Below are positions 36,874 to 47,986 of a DNA stretch of 64,000 nt, one piece after another. The position numbers and the translations under genes were made by a program. The notes below the pieces were generated by a model. The model did not search any database, was not told where the DNA came from, and was given only the letters and a program-made list of their open reading frames with translations. Positions within the stretch are counted from its first letter, which is position 1. Every line of letters begins with the position of its first letter. The stretch is from Pseudorasbora parva (Eukaryota; Chordata; Actinopteri; Cypriniformes; Gobionidae): the NCBI RefSeq assembly GCF_024679245.1, contig NC_090185.1, forward strand, positions 23,807,973-23,871,972. The letters are read 5' to 3'.

Positions 36874-38497
36874 CTTGCATTGCGAGCATCAGATTTCCCA
36901 TTCTCAGAATGAAAGGTGCAGATTATAAAAAGCAGTACAAACATGAATTGAGCTTTCCAATATTAGGTTAATGTGGTAAATGTATTCTTGGTTTTGTAGA
37001 TTTTTTTACCCTTTAAATAGTGTTGAATACAATAGTAACGTTAAATAATGAATGCAACCATATTTGCCCATAATTGCATACAAACGTATATTTAAGATTA
37101 GCCTGAATTTGACTTTTGTAAAAGTAAATATCCTTGTAGAGCTTCCAAATATTGAGTTTAAGTCTTTAGAAGCTTCAAAAGTGAGTGATGGATCATGTGT
37201 GGCTGCAAAATGTGGGTAATTTTGAAAGGACGTGTGGTGTGGCGTCTTGACGATTACATCTAAATGATTTCAAGGGAAGATTGAAAAGGCAATTGCTGCA
37301 AAACTGTGGCTTGAATGATGTACCTTTCTCTATCTATGGAAACAATGCTAAAGACATTTCATTGCTATTCCCATTAAAATTATAACGGGGAACAAAAGCC
37401 GCAGGTGCATAATTACAACATTTGAATACAAAATGTTTCATTGCAAATTATATCACCAGCATAACGATGCATGATGATCATGTTCTCCAGCGTGATTTGA
37501 GATGGAAACATCTGACCATCCGTACAAAGGAGTTTTTCATGATCAATGGCCACAAATTTGAATGGAAATAATGCAGAATCGTACATACTCATTTCATGTC
37601 GAAGATTTCGAAATTTGATTTTGAATCCCAGATTTTCAACGTGGTCTCAAACTTTTGGACGGGATGAAAATAAATTGTATAACACCGGAATAAATTAGCA
37701 GCACTGAACATCTTCAATGCAACACTTTCAAGAGGAAAAGAAATTATGGAAAATCTTTTTTTTTTATAGGCAGACGTTATTTTCTATGAAGACATCCATG
37801 CCGCTCATTTAAAAACAACTAAAGGGAGGGAAAACATAAAACATAAGAAACCATAGTCCAGGAAACAAAGATGTACAGAAAAACAGGTGGTGAGGGCAAA
37901 AAGCAACAGATAGGCTGCTAAAAAGGAGAAGTTTCAAAAGTTTGTTACTGAAAAGCACCCTCTAAACTTAGCGGCAGGTGCAGACATGTGGCCTGAGGCC
38001 CCTGGGGACCTCAAGATCATCAACTACAGTCATCGAAAGCTGTATTTGATGCCCATTAAAGGAATACTACTGTATACAAAAATTGACATTGAACAGTTTG
38101 ACCGTTATGTCACAGGAAAAAACTATACAGTTCACCAAATTCAATTAGGGGACAGAGAAGCAGGAATCATGATATGGCTTAATGTGAATATTAAATATTA
38201 TTTTGAGCGCTGTACATCAAAGTAGTTCATAACCAATGAATAACGATTCACAATGCCAACCAATTGCTTATGATCTACTGTTAATTAATTATGACAATGT
38301 TTACAATATGCGTTTATATCATATCCGCAAACTTGTTGCATTTCTAAAAGGCGCAGCTGTTCCATAAACACCACCTACTGTCAGAGAATGACATTGCATT
38401 GTCATTCAGTCAGTAAATGAGAAGAAGCTAACGCATATTCTATAAATCAAAACACTTATGGTCACAATACAAGGCGCAACTTTTAGCTGGGGGGGGG
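36874..38497. other. No gene recognised
   Basis: Intergenic DNA between the nfil3-like genes. I see no gene, RNA or clear repeat ends. Confidence 0.35.
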
Positions 38498-38625
38498 TTC
38501 AAACGGTAGTGAATCAGCGGATTGATTCATGATTCAGATCGCGTGTCAAACTGCTGAAATCACGTGACATTGGTGAACCGAATCATGAATCAACACGCTG
38601 ATTCACTACCATTTGAATCTTTATT
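38498..38625. repeat. Fold-back repeat (GGTAGTGAATCAGCG)
   Basis: GGTAGTGAATCAGCGGATTG and ATTCATGATTCAG on the left are mirrored by CGAATCATGAATCAACACGC and TGATTCACTACC on the right. The arms are about 45 bp with a loop of about 35 bp containing CACGTGA. This is a known style of fish palindromic repeat. Confidence 0.75.
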
Positions 38626-38839
38626 TTGAGGTTTGAAAACAAACGCGAAAGAGAAGACGATGCTGAATAAAGTTGTAGTTTTTGTTATTTTTGGACCAAA
38701 ATGTATTTTCGATGCTTCAAGAGATTCTAATGAACTAACTGATGTCAAATATGGACTACTTTGATGATGTTTTTATTCCCTTTCTGGACATGGACAGTAT
38801 AGTGTGCATACACTTAGATGCGCTCTCAGACTAAATATA

Positions 38840-38953
38840 AAATATTTTAAACTGTGTTCTGAAGATGAACGGAGGTCTTACGGGTGTGGAACGACATTAG
38901 GGGGAGTCAATAATGACATCAATTTCATTTTTGGGCGAACTAACCCTTTAAGC
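38840..38953. repeat. hAT-type MITE right-end fragment
   Basis: TGTGGAACGACATTAGGGGG and TTTTTGGGCGAACTAACCC TTTAA match the right end of the TTAAAGGGATAGTTCACCC MITE family (33634, 59467). The left part is missing. Confidence 0.6.
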
Positions 38954-39039
38954 TGCAAATCATCAACTGGCGATTCATCATACAGCTAATTTTATAATTT
39001 TAAAACTTTATAAAAAAAATTCATTTGTTCAACTCATTT

Positions 39040-39305
39040 GTTTATATTATATTAAGCCTGAAAGTTTTGCATAATTAAGGCCTTGGCCACTTGAGTGAAT
39101 GCAGTTTGTCTGCTGTCTGTTAGTCATCACATCACCACAGCTTCAGCCACGTCCTGCCTCTTTGCCCATTTTCAGTTATCCGGGAGTGATGCTCAGTGAC
39201 ACAATGCCAAGATGGCCACGGCCGACTTTACACTTCAAAACTGCTCTTCAGAATCCTATGGGTGACGGCATGTTTACCCGAGTGGCAACCCTCTGGTATT
39301 AAACA
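39040..39305 (+). repeat. Tandemly duplicated repeat, copy 1
   Basis: This unit (TTTTGCATAATTAAGG, TGGCCACTTGAGT, CTCTTTGCCCATTTT, GCTCTTCAGAATCCTAT) recurs in the same order and orientation at 39486-39760. No coding capacity is evident. Confidence 0.7.
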
Positions 39306-39485
39306 GCAATTCAACAACTGGCTGAGAGAGGCTCCAAAAGGGAGTCAATTCCATATATCCCCCATGTTAAACGGCCAACTTTACAGCATTATTTTTTTTA
39401 CAGCCTGGTACAAAAATGTGTTCTGTGTAGCCAACATTGCCCTTAATGATAACCGTAAAGAGGGTACATTTTTTTATAACTCATC

Positions 39486-39760
39486 TGTTTAAATTATATT
39501 TAGCCTTAAAGTTCTGCATAATTAAGGGCGTGGCCACTTGAGTTACAGGTGGATTGCTGCTGCTTCCATATGTTTACTGTCTGGTAGTTCACCCACGTCC
39601 CGCCTCTTTGCCCATTTTTTATCCAGGAGTGATGCGCAGTGAAACACTGCCAGGATGCCGACGGCCGGCCCGCCTACTTTTGGGCTTCAAAAATGCTCTT
39701 CAGGAACCTATAGGCGACCCAACGGACACTACTTCCATATTTTTTTTTACTGTCTATGGT
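39486..39760 (+). repeat. Tandemly duplicated repeat, copy 2
   Basis: This matches 39040-39305 (GTTCTGCATAATTAAGG, GTGGCCACTTGAGT, CGCCTCTTTGCCCATTTT, GCTCTTCAGGAACCTAT), about 450 bp downstream in the same orientation. Copy 2 has a longer GC-rich centre near 39655-39690. Confidence 0.7.
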
Positions 39761-40083
39761 TTTACCCAACGCAGAATGCTCAGCGACTCATTATGTTCTT
39801 GCGCTTTTAAAAACAATTAAAAAAATATGCTAGCGTCAGCAAAAACGCTTTTGTGGATATTTGGCCTTAGGATTATATGATAATAACATTTTTAAAGAAT
39901 AAGATAAACATATTTTAAATTAATATAAATATAATATCCTAATTTATAATTTGGACTCATCCCTTTTCTTAGTTTAAAGGCTGAAATGGGAGGTTTATCA
40001 TTTATAAAATATGTTTTTGTCAAACCTTGCATTATATAAACTTTATATAAGCTTTACCCTGCCCATATGGTATTCATTTTATT

Positions 40084-40270
40084 ACACTTTATTTTAAAGT
40101 GACATAGTTACTCAAATAAGTATTGAGTAATATTAATTAACTACATGTACTTACTAAAGAGTTACGGTTAGGTTTAGGGTTTGGTTTTGGTTTACTTACT
40201 TGTAATTTTGTATAATTTGCTGTCATTACTGTGGTACGTACATGTAGTAACATGTAACTGTCACCTTAAA
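40084..40270. mobile_element. Short MITE (ACTTTATTTTAAAGTGACA)
   Basis: The left end ACTTTATTTTAAAGTGACA and internal ACTACATGTACTTAC are mirrored by GTACGTACATGTAGT and TGTAACTGTCACCTTAAAA. The centre carries GGTTAGGTTTAGGGTTTGG. It is about 190 bp and belongs to the same style as 10555-10796. Confidence 0.6.
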
Positions 40271-40317
40271 AAAATGTTAGCAATTGTATTTGTGCAGGTC
40301 TTATAATGTCTTAAATT

Positions 40318-40578
40318 TGTGATGTAATAATAAAAAAGCAAACTTCCTTTGAAACAAACATCCTTAGTACAGAATCTGAGGTGTCACACCACCACCAAAA
40401 AAAAAAAAAAGCATGCTGTCAGCCTTACTTTAGCAAACATCTTACATTAAAATAATGCAATTAAAATGAGAACTAAAAGATAAGATGCATCAGATACACA
40501 GACTTTCATAGTTTGAGGTGAAAATGCTTCACGTCGTTTGAAAGCCGTAGCTGATTTCAGATGTAAAGCTTGGTTTAC
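40318..40578 (+). repeat. Duplicated noncoding block, copy 2
   Basis: This aligns with 36581-36873, 3.7 kb upstream. Identity looks high in blocks of 12-22 bases and is broken by small indels, including an A-rich tract at 40397-40410 that is shorter in the other copy. Frames on the minus strand through the two copies are not conserved, which argues against coding. Confidence 0.7.
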
Positions 40579-42135
40579 TCTGCAGATACCCCGAATAACA
40601 TCCCACCCCAATGGCACAAGTGAATGGTTTGTGATAGGAGAGTGACGGACAGACAGAGAGAACATTCTTATGTGTGTATGTGTATGCCTGCTACACTGCA
40701 AGGCATATTTCAAGAGCTTTTCTGACTAACTTCTATTCATTGTAAACTCAACACAGGAAGGAGGAAAGCATGTGAACAATCTCTTTTGACTTTCTCTTTG
40801 TGTGTGCATGTGTATGTTTGTGGCACAGCGACAAAGCAGGCAGAGAATATATTTAGCTTCACAGCGTGTGTCACCATCACCGCAGCTAAACTGTTAGCAT
40901 ATCCTATGAGCGCATGTCCGCATTAGCAGGCTGGCAGACAAAAAAAAAAAAACTTCACAATTAGCAAGCAAGGCCTATAAAAAATTTACATTTCCCTAGA
41001 GAATGGTTTTCAAAATCTGTTAGACATTTAGCAACAAACAGATTTTGTCGAAACTGTCTGCGAGATGCCAAGTTAGCAACTTATGTAAAATGCATGACAG
41101 TTTCACGTTCCAGTAACTGGCTGAAAATAAACAGGGTGGTATTACTGACTATAGATGTCACCAGTACGCCAATGGTGATGAAACCAAACATGAAATATCG
41201 GAAACACAAGTGAGATTTTTGGCTGCAACGCAATGCTTCGTCTTTACAAGGGAGAGATGCAAAGATGCCAATGTGGAACGGCTCATGTGAGCAGCATTCA
41301 AATCGCACTGATAAAAACCCACCAGCTCTTCAACACATTAACACCAAAACATCTTTTATTTTGACACCACTAAGAAATGTTGACTGATAAAGAGAATTAG
41401 GTTAGTCTTGTAGTTGAACCGCATGTATCTGTGGTTAGCATACCACTGTGGCCCACACAATTAAAAAAAAAAGAACGAAAAAAAAAGCCTGTTTGCAAGC
41501 TAACACTGGTTATATGGGTGCTGGGTGCAAGATTTTCATTGACCAGTAGGAAAAAGTCAAAGTCTGCGCACTATAATTGAGTTTACATATCAAGGATCTA
41601 CATTTATAAGATTAGTAGCATCAGAATCATAGTAGCAAATCTAACTGACAATGATGAGAAAATAATATTTGCATACTAAAAAGTGGTCTATAGAGCACTG
41701 ATTATGTATTTTTTAAGCTAACCTCAGAAGTTAGCATCACCCTGGTTCCCTTCAAAAACAAACAATCAAAAAAAAAAAAAAAACAACCCACAAGGATTTG
41801 TCCACTGGCTATTAGATTGGTGCAGAGAAAAAGCTCTCTGACCAACGAAACTTAAGGATTCTTATACATTTTGTTCATCATGATAATCTTCACAACCTTT
41901 ATGGACCTTCAAGTGACCCAATTCCATTTTTCCCTCCCATTTGGCACAGTTTGGATATGATCCGAAAATCTCTAAACAGGAAAAAAGCACATGGATTCTG
42001 ATCTTCTAAAATCGGTCTCAGGGCTCATGTGGAAATCTGAAATGTAAAATGAATCGGATACGCACATTTGTGTCTGTCATGTATGCAGACAATGCGAGTT
42101 AAAAACGCGATGGTGGTGAATGGCGTCAACTGGTG
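40579..42135. other. No gene recognised
   Basis: Intergenic DNA with several A-rich tracts (40939, 41462, 41769). An antisense frame at 41081-41308 has no domain. Confidence 0.35.
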
Positions 42136-42775
42136 GACACCATAGACCGTAAAAAAATATGGACGACTCGACATCATCCGTTTCCGCTTGCCATATTTGA
42201 AGCTTTCAGGAGGCCTTGCACGGCGCGGACATCTTGGGACCGAGTCTGCGCAGTAGCGATTTCGGGACCGGAGTTGCGCAGTAGAGCGCAGGAAGTAGAG
42301 CAGGAAGTACAGCAGCGATATCAAAAGCCCGCCCACACTCTCGCAGATGCAGAACAATTAATTATGTTGGTGTGAAATAAACAGTTATGGAAATGTAGAA
42401 ATTAAAGCTAAAGCTCTAATCTGCTCCCAAAAATTTCGAAAAAAGTCCGTTAGTGCCTCAGTGACAACTTCACTCAGAGAAGACGTCAGTCTCAGCTGTC
42501 AATCATGACGTCACACCCCCCGTTTTTATAGCATCAAATAACTAACTCAAAGTAAACTTATTTTTAAAACGAACACCTGAAATGAAATCATCGTGATGAT
42601 AACTGCCTTCAGTGACATAAACTAACTTTGGGGAAACATTTTTGAAGTGTAATTTTATTATTTAGTTTGCATCACGTCCATTAGAAAACACAGAGGGGCG
42701 GCTATACTGGGACCGGTCACCGGGGGGCGATCGAGGCGCGAAAGCTTCAGTAAATGAGAGGGAGACTGCAGGCTT
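42136..42775 (-). mobile_element. Partial copy of the 12378-13530 element, inverted
   Basis: This shares about 600 bp with 12913-13490 in opposite orientation: CCATAGACCGTAAAAA, CATCTTGGGACCGAGTCTGC, GCCCGCCCACACTCTC and GGCGGCTATACTGGGACCGG. It lacks the TTAAAGGG-type ends. The short frames inside are chance products. Confidence 0.7.
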
Positions 42776-43055
42776 GGTGGACACCAACCGCGATCACATG
42801 ACTCTTCAATGGCGCAATGGAGGACGAAGGCTCAACCTGATGTTTTGCTGTCCTTCAAATGTGGTGCAGAAAAAGCCTGTATCATTTCAAAATCATTTCA
42901 TCTTGGTCCATTGTAAATTGCGCCATTTTTAATGTTCTGGGTTAGTAAGTCTATCTTGTGGTGCTTCGCCAAGTATATATTTGTAACGGAGGCCAACCTC
43001 ACTCCTCTGACCTCAAGAGACGCTCTATCGACTGACGCTAGAGGGTGCAGCCTTT

Positions 43056-43120
43056 AGCCTCCTTGTTAAAGCATCCGACTCTCATGCTGGCGGACCGGGG
43101 TTTGAGTCCCGCTTGGAGCG
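43056..43120 (+). repeat. tRNA-like SINE remnant
   Basis: AGCCTCCTTGTTAAAGCATC resembles a tRNA A-box half, CGACTCTCATGCTGGCGG an anticodon arm, and GGGGTTTGAGTCCC a B-box T-arm. The length (65 bp) and loss of acceptor pairing argue against a working tRNA. A tRNA-derived SINE head or tRNA pseudogene fits better. Confidence 0.5.
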
Positions 43121-45618
43121 GGCGGGTCGAACAGGAGGAGTTACATACTATAAACACAGATATCTTATATGGGTCACAGTTGTAAGCTGGTTGTCCAAAA
43201 AAAATCAGATAGTCAGATATAAATCAAAATTGAGAATCAAAACCTGCAGTGTAAATGTGGCCCTGTCCACACGAACAAGGGTATTTTCAAGGGTCATTGT
43301 ACTTTTTTGAAAACTCCTGCCAGGGTGAACATTTTTAGAAACTCCGATTGCAGTGGTGTTGTGATTATTTGAAGTGTAATTTGATTGTTTAGTGTGTATC
43401 ACAACCCATTAGATTACATGGAGAGGGCGGGGTTTATGATCGATACGGGACCAACCACCTGGGGACATTTCAGGACTTGTGCCACACAAGAGTTGTCCGC
43501 GTTTTTTCCTCGTGAAAAGTTGTGCAATGTGTAACTCCCTGTCACTTATCCATTATGTAATTTTCGCACAACAACCAGACAGTCGTGTAGTGTGAGAAGA
43601 ACAGCGATCGAACAACTTTAAAAATCATGCAATGTTTTCCTGGCATTAATTGTCATACACTTCCAAAACCACCAAAAATGTAACAATGACAAAGCAGTTC
43701 TGGCACTCAAATCAAAATATAAAACAAAGCTAATAAAAGCACTATTCCATTTCCCCCGGTTTTTTTCCTTCTGGAAATGCAAATCTTTTTCAAATCTGCA
43801 AATTAGCAGTAGCTTTTACATTATAGTGAAGCTGAAGTACTTTGCACAAGCACACACACTAATACTGGTCAGCGTAGCACCACAATGAAAGCTCAGCCTC
43901 ATAGCTGTGGCTTGAGTGATCATCCACAATTCATCCCTTCCACAAACAAACAGTTTCATTGGCTCGTGGCTTGGCCTAAACGTTTTTTTTTTTTGCTCTG
44001 TGGTAAGCGTACATGCACCCTTGCTGTCACGCTCTGAGCCCAGATTCCAGCAGATGAAAGAAAGGGATGAACAGGATGTGGTTAGCCTACATGAAAACTC
44101 ACACACTCTGTTAACTTGGAGAAAGGTCCAGAGGAGAGAAAAAAGAAACCGCAGTGAGCGTTGGGTTAGCTGTACAAAACGCAAGTTGCACAAGACAAGA
44201 AGATCTGCACATACTCTCATGCTAGTTACTAAAATAACAATAACAACAAAATAAATGCTATATATACATTTAAAAAAGTCGAATAAAAATAAAAAATGAC
44301 TAAAACTTTACTATTAAAATATAAAAAAGCTAATTTGAAATATTAATAAAACCTATAGTAGTATCTCAATTATACTAAAATAAACACTGGCATATAGCAA
44401 GATATCAATTGAGGTAGCATTTATTTTTTAATAAATGCATTTAAGAGCATTAAAAAAAAGTTAGGTCTTAATCTAAAATAATCAATACATTAATCAAAGT
44501 TCACATTTTGGGGTTTCTGTTTTTAAAAATATTAAAAATAAATGATAAAAAAACAAATAATACAATCATCCAAGTCTGAAATTTGTGACTGACAACCCAC
44601 AAAGCATGAAAAGAGTATTTTATTAAAGAGTATTATCTAATGCAATGACATTCAGATATTTGTAAATGTGACTACAAGTGGACTTTAGCAAACTAATAGG
44701 AGGCCCATGATTAAGTGGATGGAAATTATGTTTTATCTGACCTTTTGTCTGGAAAAGAAGCTAAAGTTAACAGTTACAAGGGTCAACAACGAGAAGACAC
44801 AATGTGTGAATGACATCAGAGGGGAAGTAGATCTGTTGGTCGGCCTCACAGTGTTTGGCCTCACAAACATATTTGTCCTTCACAATAAATTATTCTTCCA
44901 CTGGTTACCCACAAAATAGCAGCCTGTAAGACAGTGTGGGGGTTATTGGAACCCTCAGTGGGAAGTCTGAGGTTCCCACATGTCTGAATCACACCAGTGG
45001 TCACACTCATGTCATGGATGCTGCACACACCCCCAACACCTCATTGTCACTTCATTATCAGGCTGTTTGCTATCTGCATTGCCTGAGTGTTTTTGAGCTG
45101 TCAATGGCATTGGGAACTGCTAATAAGTAGAGAGCAGAAACTTAAAGATTAAACAAAGTCCTTGAGATTTTAGGTTAGCAAGACGTGCAGCTGTTCGACT
45201 GACAAGCGCAACTGCAACAACAGCAGTGACCACAAAGGAAATTTGTCTTATTACCTCATCTGTAGACATAATGACAGGAACGTTACAGGTTTTAGGTTCA
45301 GATATTTGACACCTTTAACCAAACTGGTCTCTACCAGGTAAATGTCAAAACGTTCAACAGAAATTGCTTTGCTATGACATAACCTCATAACATAACCCAG
45401 AAATGCAGATCGTATTGATGACTGCAATTTTATACAGGAATGAAACAACAAGGCCACCTGCAAAGGAAATAACTCTGCTTTCTCATCATAGGTAAAGCTC
45501 TGAGTGACAGCATGACTGAGGCTTGGGACTAACATCTGACTAACTCCAGACACCACACACAGAAAGAGGGCAGGTGCATATTGCGTGAAATCAATCAGAA
45601 AAGTCCTACCCGGTGAAA
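43121..45618. other. Gene-free stretch before the second nfil3-like gene
   Basis: No gene is supported. 43262-43470 (CCTGTCCACACGAACA) resembles a common repeat. 44230-44620 is very AT-rich. The last few hundred bases may contain the promoter or 5' UTR of the downstream gene; CTTTCTCATCATAG at 45491 is a possible splice acceptor. Confidence 0.35.
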
Positions 45619-46404
45619 ATGGAGTCTGCTTTCTCACAGATGAGGTGGGAACCTGATGAAGATGCCGAAGAGATTTCCTTGAGAGGTCTTGGATTGCGCC
45701 GCAAGCGGGAGTTCATCCCAGAGGACAAGAAAGACGCGACTTACTGGGAGAAACGCCGCAAGAACAACGAAGCGGCGAAGCGTTCACGAGAGAAGCGAAG
45801 GGTCAATGACTACGTATTGGAGACTCGTTTGGTTTCATTGAGCGAGGAAAACGCTCGTCTGCGATCTGAGCTGTTGGCTCTAAAGCTTCGGTATGGTTTG
45901 CTCAACTCTGGAGCCCCCTACTCCTCATCTCAAAGAGCAATATCCCATCTTCACTCTTTGGCCCCGCAACCTCTGGTTTCTTGCCCAGACAAAGATCTCT
46001 ACTGGGGTAGAAGGCAAGACAGAGAGGCTTTAAATCAATTGGGGAACCAACAAGCACCCCTATGTCTGGGTACCCACCCGGGGTCGGCATTCCTTCCGAC
46101 GCAGCCTATGGCTATACGAAGAAATCCCCCATACTACCTAGACTTCCCCACTCTCCATTCCCCTACAGCCGCACCTTTAATCTTTCCACCACACCTCGCC
46201 CCAGCAACAGCACCTTGGGCAGGACGAGCCCTGTTCCAGCCAGGGAGTCAGAGGATATTGTCGGATGACGAGGGTGAGCAGCAAGTGCCTGCGGATTCCA
46301 GCACCGCCCTGCCCCACAAACTCAGACTGAAGTCGCAAAACTCTCAGCGCAAAGACAATAGAGCTAAATCCGCATCTCCTCTTCAAGCATACATTTCAGA
46401 TTGA
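45619..46404 (+). CDS. NFIL3/E4BP4-like bZIP transcription factor, second of a tandem pair
   Basis: This encodes a nuclear bZIP repressor of the NFIL3 family, 261 residues in one exon. The first ATG is at 45619; an in-frame GTG six bases earlier is not a start. An acidic leader ([18 protein letters not shown]) is followed by [20 protein letters not shown], then the basic region at about 45-62 ([16 protein letters not shown]) and a leucine zipper at about 66-92 ([20 protein letters not shown]). Near the C-terminus (231-238) LPHKLRLK matches the conserved NFIL3 motif that the upstream paralogue lacks. The tail is shorter than in mammalian NFIL3 (about 460 residues). It lies 12 kb downstream of its paralogue on the same strand. 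It should bind D-box DNA; target genes are not deducible here. Confidence 0.93.
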   Translation: MESAFSQMRWEPDEDAEEISLRGLGLRRKREFIPEDKKDATYWEKRRKNNEAAKRSREKRRVNDYVLETRLVSLSEENARLRSELLALKLRYGLLNSGAPYSSSQRAISHLHSLAPQPLVSCPDKDLYWGRRQDREALNQLGNQQAPLCLGTHPGSAFLPTQPMAIRRNPPYYLDFPTLHSPTAAPLIFPPHLAPATAPWAGRALFQPGSQRILSDDEGEQQVPADSSTALPHKLRLKSQNSQRKDNRAKSASPLQAYISD

Positions 46405-46604
46405 AAAAACTAAATTGATACAGCAGTTATGAGTCATTTGTGATAATCAAACCTGGCTATATTCCAGGAAGTTTGTTGTAAACCATTTGATAAATAATAC
46501 TTTGATCAAAAGGTCACACATGCAGATAGTTCCCGAAATTCATTTTGAAGAGGCAATATTTCCCTCATTGAGGTGGAAAGAACTTGAATTGGGATAATGA
46601 CACA

Positions 46605-46789
46605 CACTGTAATAAGGGATTAGCTGACAACTTAAAAAAGTGAGGAAATCTGTTGCCTTAAAATTATTAAGTAATAAACGTCATGCATAAATGAAAAAAA
46701 GTTATGTGAACAAATACACATGAAGTTTACTTAATTTCAAGGCAATAGTTTTCCTTTAAAGTTAAGTCAACTGATCACTTTTTACAGTG
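46605..46789. mobile_element. MITE with CACTGTA/TACAGTG ends
   Basis: CACTGTAATAAGG at the left and CACTTTTTACAGTG at the right, with TA after the right end and CA (decayed TA) before the left. It is 185 bp, of the same terminal type as 15030 and 47625. An AATAAA at 46673 inside it could serve the second nfil3-like gene. Confidence 0.65.
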
Positions 46790-47622
46790 TACTTGAAATG
46801 TTCCACCTCTTTTTTTTTTTTTTTTTTTAAAGGAGAATAGGATCAGGATTTCACCTAGGTGAGACTCAAACCGAAGTCCTTTTGAGCCTAAAGCTCTGAT
46901 GTCAGATTTCGCATTTGACAGATGTTTTAAGCTTTAAAAATATGCATTTTATCCTTTCATGCATTCCCTGGGCCATGAACGTGGCATTGCTAGTGCATTA
47001 TACTACTGTTTGAGCTATAGCAACTTTGGAATGTTTTTTATTTTTGAGGCCTCAATGCAGCACTTAACACTGGAGGAAGAAATAAACTGAATAAGTGGTT
47101 GGATCTGATACTGATAGCATTTGTTTGCAATTTCTTTCAAAATAAGGGGGCCTAAAGTTATTGGTTAACCACCAGTCAGACACATGAAATGAGATTTTAG
47201 GGAAACTCACCACACCTCAAAGAGTCTGAAAGGAGGAGCTAAGAGGATATTTCTGTATTCCTTTAATTCTGGTGTCATGTGACGGTGTTTGTTCACAAAG
47301 TAAGGTAATTTGCGAACAAAATAGTTGCTTGCTTGCTACTCAAAATTAAAGCTGTCATAGCACAATATGTGGACTGTATTTTCTTTGTTTTTCTTTTTTT
47401 CTTCTTTTTTTATACATGTTTTGAGTCTTTGTTGAAGTTTAAACTGCATATCAATCAGCGCTATGAAATTACTGTGCAGTGCCTTTGCACAGTACCTGCT
47501 GTAAACTAGCCTTAATTCAATTTCATGTAATGTTTATTGCACAATACATTTTTGTATAGTTTTTGGAAGACGTGGAATTATACAGCCCTGATCTTGATGC
47601 TGCAATTCTTTTGTTTAATTTA
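46790..47622. other. No gene recognised
   Basis: AT-rich intergenic DNA with an 18-T run near 46811. It may include 3' UTR of the second nfil3-like gene. Confidence 0.35.
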
Positions 47623-47624
47623 TA

Positions 47625-47984
47625 CACTGTAAAAAAATGTTGGTTTAATGTAAAAAATAAGTAACCTGGTTGCCTTAAAGTTTTGAGTTTATTGAAATTG
47701 GAGTTGATACAGTGAAGGACACTGGTTTAATAAATAGAAACTCAAAATGTTATTGTATCTGAACCACATAAAAATGTGATAAATCATGAAATTAGCATAA
47801 AATGTTTCACTGCGTCATCACAAATAAACACATGGTATTCTTACAAAATATTTTAACAATATTTGAATAAAAGTTGTTGCTTCTCAAAAATGTTAATTGT
47901 ATTAACTCACATTTTGCATTTCAATGAACTCTAAATTTTAAGGCAACCAGACAAACTTATTTTTTAAATAATTTTTTTACAGTG
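47625..47984. mobile_element. MITE with CACTGTAAAAAAA ends and TA duplication
   Basis: A 360 bp element from CACTGTAAAAAAATG to TTTTTTTACAGTG with TA on both sides (47623-47624, 47985-47986). GGTTGCCTTAAAGTTTTGAG near the left is echoed by TTTTAAGGCAACCAG near the right, so the arms are partly mirrored. Confidence 0.85.
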
Positions 47985-47986
47985 TA

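Noticed and set aside
42025..42375. Frames of 110 and 80 codons, similar to one at 13283-13492
   Set aside because: The similarity comes from the shared repeat copies at 12378-13530 and 42136-42775; the frame is not kept between them.
43056..43120. Possible functional tRNA gene
   Set aside because: Too short, acceptor stem not paired and anticodon arm poor; better as a SINE or tRNA pseudogene.
43816..44254. Overlapping frames of 134 and 112 codons on both strands
   Set aside because: No domain, low-complexity composition and no splice or promoter support.
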